Shown: positions 7,994 through 14,260, counted from the stretch's first letter. The stretch: 15,877 nucleotides of DNA from L227-5C sp038209275 (GCA_038209275.1 JBBQXW010000156.1:1-15877), one strand, 5' to 3'. The notes: generated by a model not told the origin, from the sequence alone. Program-made: numbers and translations.

Positions 7994-8455
7994 TTGTTGA
8001 AACTAATTGTTCGTCTCTGGCCTTTTCTGATTTTATTGGCCCTGGCTTTGTTTCCGTTTGGCTGGTTGGGGCAGGTCTGGCCCGGCTTTGGCGAAGTGCT
8101 TTGGTGGGTTTTTCCAAGCGAGGGTCGGCACGACATCGGCCATGCTACTTTGTTCGGTCTGCTCGGTTTGTTATTGCTAATCGCTTTTCCGTCGCTGCGG
8201 GGACGGCCCTGGCTCTATTTTTGCCTGATATTGCTGGCCGGAATTGGCGAAGAAACTTTCCAGGTAATCTACAAGGGAGGACTTAACTTGCCCGATACGC
8301 TCGGCGACCTGAGCTTCGATTTAATCGGCGCACTAATTACCCTTATTATCTTCAGCCTGTGGCAACGGCAGCGCACCCTGACTCAAGCACGTCAGGCCAA
8401 ACCGCTAACTTTCAGGCCGAATGTTCCGACGGGAACGTCCCGCAATAAATTTTAG
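7994..8455 (+). CDS. VanZ-like family membrane protein
   Basis: This 153-aa protein has hydrophobic segments near residues 8-28, 49-66, 73-91 and 108-124. It carries the VanZ-type polar pattern: HDIGH (47-50 region), EETFQ (86-90) and LGDLSFDLIG (104-112), matching the family's D..H, E..Q and D..N/D..G positions. VanZ proteins are small membrane proteins linked to teicoplanin resistance in enterococci, but most homologues have no defined role, so no resistance is claimed. The TTG start at 7994 is chosen because AAGGAG lies 7 nt upstream; a second TTG follows at 7997. The C-terminal 30 residues are basic and probably cytoplasmic. The 2TM gene begins 33 bp after the stop and is probably cotranscribed. 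Confidence 0.85.
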   Translation: MLKLIVRLWPFLILLALALFPFGWLGQVWPGFGEVLWWVFPSEGRHDIGHATLFGLLGLLLLIAFPSLRGRPWLYFCLILLAGIGEETFQVIYKGGLNLPDTLGDLSFDLIGALITLIIFSLWQRQRTLTQARQAKPLTFRPNVPTGTSRNKF

Positions 8456-8488
8456 AACTTTCGCTAAAAATCTATGGAGGAGAATATC

Positions 8489-8818
8489 ATGTACAGTTAC
8501 GAGTACGAACCAGACAAATTGCTAACAACTCAAACTTACCGAAGGGCGGTGCGTCGGGTAAAAGCCAAATTAGGATTTCAAAGGCACGTCTGGTCTTTCT
8601 TGCTTGGCAGCGTTCTTTTAGCGGGCATTTACCTGATTACCCGACTTGCGCCGGGTTTCCCTACTTTCCCCTGGCTAATCTGGCCGCTGGCGGCGTGGGG
8701 TGCAATCTTGATTTTACATTTTCTGCTGGTTTTCGTCTTTAGCGATAGCCAGCTAATATCCAGGCAACACGACATGATAGATGAAGAATTTCGCCGTCTG
8801 GTTGCTGGGCGAGACTAA
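8489..8818 (+). CDS. 2TM domain-containing small membrane protein
   Basis: The start is placed at the ATG at 8489 (109 aa), because GGAGGAG at 8476-8482 lies 6 nt before it; the in-frame ATG at 8474 would overlap that site. The sequence follows the 2TM domain pattern: a basic helix TYRRAVRRVKAKLGFQRHVW (16-35), a first TM near 34-52, a short loop, a second TM from PWLIWPLAAWGA to about residue 84 with a histidine (H77), then a charged C-terminal helix. Members occur alone or fused to histidine kinases and LytTR regulators; their role is not known. It follows the VanZ-like gene and is closed off by hairpins and a strong terminator. Confidence 0.83.
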   Translation: MYSYEYEPDKLLTTQTYRRAVRRVKAKLGFQRHVWSFLLGSVLLAGIYLITRLAPGFPTFPWLIWPLAAWGAILILHFLLVFVFSDSQLISRQHDMIDEEFRRLVAGRD

Positions 8819-8828
8819 GAACCTATGA

Positions 8829-8874
8829 CGGTAGGGGTTCGATTTATCGAACCCAATTGGGCTTGCTCCTACCG
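8829..8874. repeat. REP-like double hairpin with GGTAGGGG end
   Basis: The outer arms CGGTAGG (8829-8835) and CCTACCG (8868-8874) enclose a 9-bp hairpin, GGGTTCGAT (8835-8843) with ATCGAACCC (8846-8854). The GGTAGGGG end recurs in the nested palindrome around 9807-10076, which points to one repeat family. Confidence 0.65.
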
Positions 8875-8890
8875 CATTATGACACAGGCT

Positions 8891-8917
8891 CGCAATCAAC
8901 AAGTAGCCTTGATTGCG
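8891..8917. repeat. Nine-bp hairpin directly before the terminator
   Basis: CGCAATCAA (8891-8899) pairs with TTGATTGCG (8909-8917) around a 9-nt loop. It touches the terminator stem that starts at 8918 and could form a tandem hairpin with it in the transcript. Confidence 0.6.
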
Positions 8918-8960
8918 AAAAGGCGGATTATACCCCATAAGGTATAATCCGTCTTTTTAT
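8918..8960. terminator. Strong intrinsic terminator, likely bidirectional
   Basis: The stem 8918-8934 pairs with 8941-8957 around the loop CCATAA. It has an 11-bp perfect core (CGGATTATACC), one G-T wobble and A-T pairs at the base, followed by TTTTTATTT on the + strand; the A-run on the left gives a U-run for the other strand. It ends the VanZ-like/2TM transcription unit. Confidence 0.85.
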
Positions 8961-9175
8961 TTGCTCAAAAACTGTGGTTTTGGCGGGGGTGCAGCCAGCC
9001 TATCCGCTTGCGCCAGGGCGGGCTGCCGCATCTTTCGGCCTAAAATATAGCCCAAATTGGTGATAATAAGCACGTGTCTCAGTAATGTTCTCTGTAAGGT
9101 TTATCCGCTAAACTATAAATATGAATTGCTTGGTTGTGGGCAGTTTGGACTTTAAGGAAATAAAAAGGTAAACCA
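8961..9175. other. Leader region of the receiver-protein gene
   Basis: This holds an imperfect GC-rich hairpin (GCAGCC near 8991 with GGCTGC near 9018), a TATAAA at about 9114 without a good -35 partner, and AAAAGG shortly before the start codon at 9176. No small coding frame is convincing. Confidence 0.4.
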
Positions 9176-9730
9176 ATGCTAAAAATTAATACTAACGTTT
9201 CAGCACTTGATCTAGTTCAGTCAGAGAATCTTCCCCTTCCCCTGGTTATGGTGGTAGATGACCGCCCTGACATCACCGATTTGTTGGGCCTGATGGTTGA
9301 GGTACAGGGCTATCGAGTAATCAAATATTACGACAGCCCGCAGGCGTTGCACGATTTGGAAGCCAAAATAGTGCAACCCGACCTTTTGCTGCTCGACGTG
9401 ATAATGCCCGACATGAATGGCTTTGAAGTTACCCGCCGCTTGCGGGCTAATTCAACCCTGGCATACTTCCCGATTGTGTTACTAACGGCTATGCAGGATG
9501 AAAAATCCCGCGCTTTAGGTCTCGAAGTTGGCGCAGACGAATTTCTCAGCAAGCCGATTAATCGGGCCGAACTGGTAGCCCGCCTTCGTTCGCTCACCCG
9601 GCTCAAAACTACCACCGAACAATTGCGCCGCAAGACCGAAGAAAATCGCCGCTTGAACGACGAACTGCGTATGAAAAATTCCCAAATGGCCCACGAATTG
9701 CAAATGTTGGTGAATAAAGCTCATAGCTAA
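9176..9730 (+). CDS. Stand-alone response regulator with C-terminal coiled coil
   Basis: This 184-aa protein is a complete receiver domain at about 22-140: D28-D29 acidic pocket, phospho-acceptor D74 in LLLLDVIMPDMNGF, T104 in IVLLTAM and K126 in LSKPI. After LVARLRSLTRLKT comes a 45-residue charged helix (EQLRRKTEENRRLNDELRMK and on to the end) that should form a coiled coil. There is no DNA-binding, GGDEF or kinase domain. The receiver and linker resemble the first receiver of PleD-like diguanylate cyclases and of phosphorelay adaptors. The coiled coil may mediate dimerisation or docking to a partner encoded elsewhere. No kinase adjoins it: the terminator lies upstream and repeat DNA downstream, so it is transcribed alone. 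Confidence 0.92.
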   Translation: MLKINTNVSALDLVQSENLPLPLVMVVDDRPDITDLLGLMVEVQGYRVIKYYDSPQALHDLEAKIVQPDLLLLDVIMPDMNGFEVTRRLRANSTLAYFPIVLLTAMQDEKSRALGLEVGADEFLSKPINRAELVARLRSLTRLKTTTEQLRRKTEENRRLNDELRMKNSQMAHELQMLVNKAHS

Positions 9731-9806
9731 TTGAATTAGTACCCAGACTTTCGCTTTGGTAGTAGCGGTTTATGCTTTTTAACTAAATAATCCGTAAACA
9801 GGTTTT

Positions 9807-10076
9807 GGTAGGGGTGGGGTTTCCCCGCCCAATTTACCCTGGCATTCGATTTTCGGGCGGGTAGACCTCATGGGTGTCAAGTTAAGGAAATCACAAAATG
9901 CCAGATGCGGCGTAGGGGCGAATCGCATACGCCCTTGAACCCTGGGTCGGGTCAAAAAGGGCGTATGCGATTCGCCCCTACCAAGAACCCAGCCCTGACC
10001 AATTAAGCCGTAACAGCCTCAAAATTGGTTTGTGAAAGACTTAACTTGACACCTATGAGGAAACCTCGCCCCTACC
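9807..10076. mobile_element. Three-layer nested palindromic element
   Basis: There are three concentric inverted repeats. Outer: GGTAGGGGTGGGGTTTCC (9807-9824) with 10059-10076, 16 of 18 matching. Middle: 9866-9886 with 10040-10060, 20 of 21 matching, containing GTGTCAAGTTAAG. Inner: 9912-9936 with 9957-9981, a perfect 25-bp stem starting GTAGGGGCGAATCGC. A further small hairpin (CCCGCC near 9825 with GGGCGG near 9855) sits in the left shoulder. The layout fits successive insertion of small elements into each other. No coding frame is convincing here, and no clear target-site duplication was found. Confidence 0.75.
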
Positions 10077-10159
10077 CTGTTTATGGCTTATTTTGTTAAA
10101 GACCATCAATCGCTACTACTTTTCGTGGTCTGGGTAGAAATTTTGTGCTTAAGCCGGGC

Positions 10160-10567
10160 TTATTTTTCGTCGCCCGCTGAGTCGCCGGGACTATAAGCTG
10201 GGTCAAGTTCGGTCATAACTGCTTCGGGGTCTTCGCCCGCCTCAATACGGTCAAGCGCTTCACCAAACTCGTCGCCTAGTTCTTCGCCCAGGCCGCTTTG
10301 CTGGCCCATTTTGCGCGCCCATTTTGCTACACTCTGCGGGTCATCTGCATCCAGTCCTGCCATCATTCGGTCAAACTGATAAATTTCTTCGCCTTCGCTG
10401 GTGGCACTACGCCCAACCGCAAAACGCGAAAAGAGCCGGTTTAGCTCTGCGCTACCACACCTGGGGCAAACCAGACCACCCGCGGCTTGTTCGGCGACGC
10501 TGATGCTTTTGAAAAAAATGCTACTCTTGCGCTGACATTTGTTACAGCGATATTCGTAAATTGGCAC
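10160..10567 (-). CDS. FmdB family zinc ribbon protein
   Basis: The N-terminus MPIYEYRCNKCQRKSS is the FmdB-family signature. The zinc ribbon uses C8, C11, C34 and C37 (CNKC and CPRC). After residue 50 the chain is acidic and helical (GLGEELGDEFGEALDRIEAG) and ends in a low-complexity Asp/Gly tail; Chloroflexota members often carry such an extension. FmdB was named as a putative regulator of formamidase genes in methylotrophs, but the general function is unresolved. The start is a GTG at 10567, chosen because the conserved MPIYEYRC begins there and GGGAG lies about 9 nt upstream. It is divergent from the second zinc-ribbon gene across a 292-bp gap. Confidence 0.92.
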   Translation of the reverse strand: MPIYEYRCNKCQRKSSIFFKSISVAEQAAGGLVCPRCGSAELNRLFSRFAVGRSATSEGEEIYQFDRMMAGLDADDPQSVAKWARKMGQQSGLGEELGDEFGEALDRIEAGEDPEAVMTELDPAYSPGDSAGDEK

Positions 10568-10859
10568 GCGGCTTTTCTCCCTGAAAATCTATTAAGATTG
10601 TACCGAATACTGTACCATAGGGCTGAACTCAACGCAATAAATACTATTGCTCTATTGCTTTTTTAGCTCACTTGGATTATACTCAAAGTATGGCGGCGGA
10701 GTGCGCGAAAGAAGCCACCATACCTTCAGCAGTTCAAAAAAAGTGTATCTATAATCGCCTGTTGCTAGAGCCGACCTGACTAACCGTTGGGGTTGAGCCA
10801 GCCTATTATCATAAATGTAAGTCTTCGCGCTGGGACTTCCACAAGGAGGATTTTTCACA
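10568..10859. other. Divergent intergenic region between two zinc-ribbon genes
   Basis: This region must drive both flanking genes. On the minus strand TACAAT (10602-10597) is a -10 candidate for the FmdB gene, with a poor -35. On the plus strand a TATAAT stands at 10750-10755. No coding frame is convincing, and no clear operator palindrome was found. Confidence 0.4.
10725..10755 (+). promoter_or_regulatory. Possible promoter of the zf-trcl gene
   Basis: TATAAT at 10750-10755 is a perfect -10. The only -35-like hexamer is TTCAGC at 10725-10730 with a 19-bp spacer, which is weak, so the element may depend on an activator or may be a chance match. Confidence 0.35.
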
Positions 10860-11210
10860 ATGGATTTTTCGGACAAAACTTTGACCTGTCGTGAATGTAA
10901 CAAAGGGTTTCTTTTTACCGCCGGCGAACAAGATTTTTTCCGTCAAAAAGGACTGGTCAATGAGCCGGGCCGCTGCCCTGAATGTCGTGCCAAACGACGG
11001 CAGCAGGCGGCAACAGCAGGTATTACCACTCCCACCGATGCGCCCGTTTCAAGTGTACGCGAAGTTAGTACAGTAGTCTGCGCGGAGTGTGGCAAGGAGA
11101 CGACGGTTCCGTTCCGACCTCGTCTGGCACGTCCGGTCTATTGTAGTGAATGTTTTGCACGGCAGCGCAGCGCCGTTCCTGTACCCGCGAACGAAGTTCC
11201 GGTTTCCTAA
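10860..11210 (+). CDS. Double zinc-ribbon protein (zf-trcl plus CxxC-x17-CxxC)
   Basis: This 116-aa protein opens with a zf-trcl (probable zinc-ribbon) domain: DKTLTCRECNKGFLFTAGEQ, with C10, C13, C39 and C42 as ligands and the typical NEPGRCPECR closing motif. A flexible Ala/Thr/Pro linker (48-70) leads to a second ribbon with C74, C77, C95 and C98 (RPVYCSECF), the CxxC-x17-CxxC form. Both ribbons have all four cysteines. The function of these proteins is not established; nucleic-acid binding or RNA-polymerase association is a guess from the fold. AAGGAGG at 10844-10850 sits 9 nt before the ATG, a very strong site that suggests high expression. A series of hairpins follows the stop. Confidence 0.9.
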   Translation: MDFSDKTLTCRECNKGFLFTAGEQDFFRQKGLVNEPGRCPECRAKRRQQAATAGITTPTDAPVSSVREVSTVVCAECGKETTVPFRPRLARPVYCSECFARQRSAVPVPANEVPVS

Positions 11211-11231
11211 GAATCTTCTGGCTCTCGGTTT

Positions 11232-11269
11232 CTAGTCAGGGATAAAGTCACTACTTTATCCCTGACTAG
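11232..11269. terminator. Perfect 17-bp hairpin after the zinc-ribbon gene
   Basis: CTAGTCAGGGATAAAGT (11232-11248) pairs perfectly with 11253-11269 around the loop CACT, 21 bp after the stop. No T-run follows, so it is a strong mRNA 3' hairpin rather than a textbook intrinsic terminator. Confidence 0.6.
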
Positions 11270-11316
11270 CACTTGCCGCACCGGAAAATACAAACCTCGA
11301 AGATATTATACCTTTT

Positions 11317-11343
11317 AAGAGGCGCTAAATCTAGCCGCCTCTT
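11317..11343 (+). terminator. Weaker hairpin with T/C-rich tail
   Basis: AAGAGGCGCT (11317-11326) pairs with AGCCGCCTCTT (11333-11343) with one bulged base. The + strand then runs TTGTCATTCCCTCCTTTTCT, a weak U-rich tail. It may be the actual transcript end for the zinc-ribbon gene. Confidence 0.5.
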
Positions 11344-11380
11344 TGTCATTCCCTCCTTTTCTTCTTTATTTCCGCTAGTC

Positions 11381-11428
11381 TTCTTAGTTTTTGAAAATTT
11401 TTTGCAAAAAATTTTCAAAAACTAAGAA
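11381..11428. repeat. Gapless 48-bp perfect palindrome
   Basis: The 24 bases 11381-11404 (TTCTTAGTTTTTGAAAATTT onward) are followed at once by their exact reverse complement, 11405-11428, with the centre at TTGCAA and no loop. The sequence is strongly AT-rich. It lies in the non-coding gap before the GT87 gene. Confidence 0.85.
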
Positions 11429-11443
11429 ATTTCTGTTTCCGGG

Positions 11444-11477
11444 CTGGTTTTGGATTTTGTAAAAAATCCAAAACCAG
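11444..11477. repeat. Fifteen-bp hairpin following the long palindrome
   Basis: CTGGTTTTGGATTTT (11444-11458) pairs perfectly with AAAATCCAAAACCAG (11463-11477) around GTAA. Its sequence differs from the palindrome 15 bp upstream, so it is not a tandem copy. Confidence 0.75.
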
Positions 11478-11520
11478 GCTAGAAATGGGCTTTAATTTGC
11501 AGGTAAGCGAAAGCCCTGAT

Positions 11521-11552
11521 TTTGAAACTTTTGGGGTAAAAAAGGTTTCAAA
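11521..11552. repeat. Short AT-rich hairpin
   Basis: TTTGAAAC (11521-11528) pairs with GTTTCAAA (11545-11552), with partial T/A pairing inside the loop. It is the last of five inverted repeats between 11232 and 11552. Confidence 0.55.
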
Positions 11553-11621
11553 GATAAAAGTGTGGTAAAATCGCAGCAAAGTGGACAGTTTGGCAGCGTA
11601 GTGTGGACGAAACAGCCAGGG

Positions 11622-11651
11622 TTGTTTGTAAAATCGCCTTAATAGTATAAA
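11622..11651 (+). promoter_or_regulatory. Probable sigma70-type promoter of the GT87 gene
   Basis: TTGTTT (11622-11627) and TATAAA (11646-11651) are separated by 18 bp and lie 56 bp before the start codon at 11708. GTAAAATCGC occurs twice nearby (about 11566 and 11628), which could be a coincidental or regulatory repeat. Confidence 0.45.
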
Positions 11652-11707
11652 GTGAAGGCGAACTTAACATCCGCTCGGTTGAGACGGTTTGTTAATGAAA
11701 GGTTAGC

Positions 11708-14014
11708 ATGGCGGTTCGGATTGAAGCGGAGGTTGAAGGTAAGGCATCTCTGACTAAAAAGCCTTATTTCTTCAGCCGTGCAAATTTCAAAAAGCTGGGC
11801 CGTTTCTGTCCGCCTCCTCTGGCGCTGGCTCTGTTAGTTTTTGGATTAAGCTGGCTGCTTGGATTTTTACGCGGGCCGTTGCAAATAACCATGGGCGATG
11901 ATAACCGACTTGACCAGCTTTATCTGGCTACCGGCGAAGGTGGTTTTTACCAGCCGGAGAGCCGATTAACCACCGAAGCGGATGGTCGCAAAAGCAAAGT
12001 AACCTATCGCTGGGCTGGACGGACTTCTTACATTAACTTGCCCTGGCCCACCGAAGCGGTGCCTCTCAAAGCCACCCTGCGCGTAAGCGCGCCTCGCCCG
12101 GAACGTGCGCCGGATAAGGGCGGCACGACCCTCAAAGTAAGCGGGGTATTTGAGTGGGACGAGCTTAAATTGGGACAGTTCGATTTGACCGGGCTGTACG
12201 AGGGTAGTGATTATGTCTTCAAAATCCCGGTACACCTGCGACCCAATCTGGCAGCGTTGGCCCTGCGATTCGAGGCCAGCGACCTTTATCCCTTTGCCGC
12301 CAGCCGCGACCCGCGTGGCCTTTCGGTTATCTTTTTCAGCCTGAAGCTAGAGCCGGATTACGCCGAATTAGGTTGGCGGGGTTGGCTGGCAACTCTGGCC
12401 CGACCCGGTCTGCTGGCGATTATAACTTTTTGCATCTGGGGGATTGCCAATCTAATTTTACGGCAGAACCGTCTGGCCTTGCTGCTCCAAGCGGGGGCAG
12501 GTTTGTTGCTGCTGTTGAGTATGCTGTTCTGGTCGCTGGAAGCCGAGCCACTTTATGCGCCCTGGGCTTTTATTTTGCCGCTAGGCTGGTTGCTGGTCGG
12601 GCTGGCGGTGCTTTTTAGTCGTCGGGCCGAACATTTGCCTGCACCGTTTGTTTTTGCCGCGACGCTTTTCCCACTTGTGCCACTGGCCCAATTTGCCTTT
12701 GGGCGGCTCAACCTCTACAGTGTCAACCCTTCCTCAGTTATTATCGGCTTATATTTTTGCGCTTTGCTGGTGAGTGGGGCGTATTATATTGGAGCTAACG
12801 CCGCTCGTTTTGAGCAAGCTTTTGAAATGGTGATGCTTTTCGCCGCGCTGGTTTCGTTTGGCTATACCCATTTTAGTACCTGGCAAATTGACCTCTACCG
12901 GGGCAGCGATTTTCGGCTGTACTATCAGTTTGCGCCCGCCGATTTTGGACAATTAGCCGAGGCTGTATCGCCGCTAATGAGCGTATTGCTATGGCCTTTC
13001 CAGCGTTTGTTTAGGGCGGATGCGTGGGCGGCGCTGGGGCTATGGCGTGGCCTGAACGAAGTTTTGCTGGTAGTTAGCTTGCTGCTGCTGGTGCGCGTCT
13101 TCGGTGGGGTAAGGCAGGGCCGACACTATACTCCGGCAGTGCTTTTCCTGGGCCTGAATTTTGGACAGGCCGCCGAAAATATCGGACTGGGCCAATCTGG
13201 TATTTTCGTATTGCTGGGCCTGGCGCTGACGGCGTGGGGCTTGAAAGAAGGTCAATTCGGTAAGGCTGGGGCGGCTTTGGCGCTGGTAGTCAGTCTGAAA
13301 ATTTATGTGGTGCTGGCGGTTTTTTCGCTTTTAGGGCAGAAACGGCGCTCGGTACAGGCTATTATCGGGCTATTGGTCGGTCTGGCAACTTTAACAATGT
13401 TAGCAGTATTGACGGGCGGCTGGAATATTATAGCCAGCTATTTTTCCAAACTGGCTTTGGAATATGCTACGCCTTCGGTACTTATCTCGAATCAATCATG
13501 GGAGGGGTTTGTCTATCGCCTTTCGTTGCCGGAGGTTGGTCGCGATTACAAAGGCGATATTCCAATATGGGCTGGGGGGTTGGTTTACGCCGGAATTTTG
13601 GCTATCACGGCCTTTACGCTTTTCACGGTCTGGCGAACCCGCCAACTTGAGCCGAAATTAGCAGGTAGCAGCGAACAATTGCGCTTCGCTGTATTAATCC
13701 TGTTAAGCCTGATTATTCCGCCGTCGGTCTGGCTCTATGCCACCCTTCCGGCCTTAATTGCAGTAATGGCGGTACTGGTTGGACTGAGTTCGGATAAAGT
13801 GCAGCGCTGGCAACTGGTTTTGTTTGGGTTGGCCTACGCTATTCTGGCTTACGGTAGTCGCTTCGATTTCTTCCAGGATAGCGCCGTCGGGCTGGCCCGG
13901 TTGGGTAGCAGCTACCGTTTTCTGGCAATGCTGCTGCTATGGACGCTTACGTTGCATTTGCTCTGGCTCACCACGGAGGCACGGAGGAACACGGAGAAAT
14001 TAAGTGATGAGTGA
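11708..14014 (+). CDS. Polytopic membrane glycosyltransferase, GT87/DUF2029 type
   Basis: This 768-aa protein starts with a basic N-terminus and a first TM (about 37-54). A soluble segment of roughly 160 residues follows (60-220), rich in beta-type strands and probably outside the membrane. At least ten more hydrophobic segments run from about 233 to 755. GT-C features are GSDFRLYYQF after an early TM (D401 is the likely catalytic or donor-binding Asp by position), GLGQSGIF (495-496), LVVSLKIYVV with K531, and SNQSWEGFVYRL near 594. GT87 enzymes transfer sugars from polyprenyl-phosphate donors to envelope glycans (for example mycobacterial mannosyl- or arabinosyltransferases); the acceptor here is unknown. 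AAAGG lies 5 nt before the ATG. The last residues (TEARRNTEKLSDE) are encoded by a CACGGAGG-type intergenic repeat and a 7-bp tandem repeat, so the original C-terminus has probably been replaced or extended. Confidence 0.87.
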   Translation: MAVRIEAEVEGKASLTKKPYFFSRANFKKLGRFCPPPLALALLVFGLSWLLGFLRGPLQITMGDDNRLDQLYLATGEGGFYQPESRLTTEADGRKSKVTYRWAGRTSYINLPWPTEAVPLKATLRVSAPRPERAPDKGGTTLKVSGVFEWDELKLGQFDLTGLYEGSDYVFKIPVHLRPNLAALALRFEASDLYPFAASRDPRGLSVIFFSLKLEPDYAELGWRGWLATLARPGLLAIITFCIWGIANLILRQNRLALLLQAGAGLLLLLSMLFWSLEAEPLYAPWAFILPLGWLLVGLAVLFSRRAEHLPAPFVFAATLFPLVPLAQFAFGRLNLYSVNPSSVIIGLYFCALLVSGAYYIGANAARFEQAFEMVMLFAALVSFGYTHFSTWQIDLYRGSDFRLYYQFAPADFGQLAEAVSPLMSVLLWPFQRLFRADAWAALGLWRGLNEVLLVVSLLLLVRVFGGVRQGRHYTPAVLFLGLNFGQAAENIGLGQSGIFVLLGLALTAWGLKEGQFGKAGAALALVVSLKIYVVLAVFSLLGQKRRSVQAIIGLLVGLATLTMLAVLTGGWNIIASYFSKLALEYATPSVLISNQSWEGFVYRLSLPEVGRDYKGDIPIWAGGLVYAGILAITAFTLFTVWRTRQLEPKLAGSSEQLRFAVLILLSLIIPPSVWLYATLPALIAVMAVLVGLSSDKVQRWQLVLFGLAYAILAYGSRFDFFQDSAVGLARLGSSYRFLAMLLLWTLTLHLLWLTTEARRNTEKLSDE
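13972..14000. repeat. CACGGAGG-type dispersed repeat inside the GT87 3' end
   Basis: CCACGGAGGCACGGAGGAAC followed by ACGGAGAAA is the kind of short intergenic phrase found many times in some cyanobacterial and Chloroflexota genomes. Here it is read as the final codons of the glycosyltransferase. Confidence 0.5.
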
Positions 14015-14033
14015 TGAGTGATGAGTGATGAGT
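14003..14033. repeat. Seven-bp tandem repeat, 4.4 copies
   Basis: AGTGATG is repeated four times and followed by AGT. The glycosyltransferase stop codon TGA (14012-14014) lies within the second copy. The unit is 7 bp, so slippage would change the reading frame and the C-terminus. Confidence 0.9.
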
Positions 14034-14129
14034 ATTTGAAGTAGTAGGGTTTTAGGGTTAGCCGGTGTTGTGGGACATTGCTCCGCCAATGGATTGTGTT
14101 GAAGAGTAAAAATTCGTAGGAGGTGCAAT

Positions 14130-14260
14130 CCAATGCGCGTCAAGTTAAGCCTTTTCCTTTGGATTGATACTTCGGTGTGGTTCGCCCCGGAATTTATTCC
14201 AGGGCGAACTTGCTCAAGCTACCCATTTCACGAGTAGCCTCCTAAGTTGACGCGCTTGGG
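14130..14260. mobile_element. MITE-like element with GTCAAGTTAAG-type ends
   Basis: The left end 14130-14149 (CCAATGCGCGTCAAGTTAAG) and right end 14241-14260 are imperfect inverted repeats. A central hairpin, 14180-14193 with 14196-14209 (13 of 14 pairs, GTTCGCCC arm), sits inside. GTCAAGTTAAG at 14139-14149 is identical to the middle layer of the element at 9866-10060. No coding capacity is seen. Confidence 0.65.

Noticed and set aside
7994..8455. VanZ-like gene as evidence of teicoplanin resistance
   Set aside because: The family is broad and no vanHAX or other resistance genes are present in the window.
9726..9737. GCTAATTGAATT after the receiver gene, identical to 12 bp of the 7611-7780 element end
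   Set aside because: Only 12 AT-rich bases with no extension on either side and no inverted partner; chance or a tiny remnant cannot be told apart.
7611..10076. CRISPR array
   Set aside because: The repeats are inverted and nested, not direct repeats with regular unique spacers, and no cas genes are present.
13912..14133. Small minus-strand frame with a YSSLITHHSSL phrase
   Set aside because: The phrase is simply the translation of the 7-bp tandem and CACGGAGG-type repeats, which produce such spurious peptides in many genomes.
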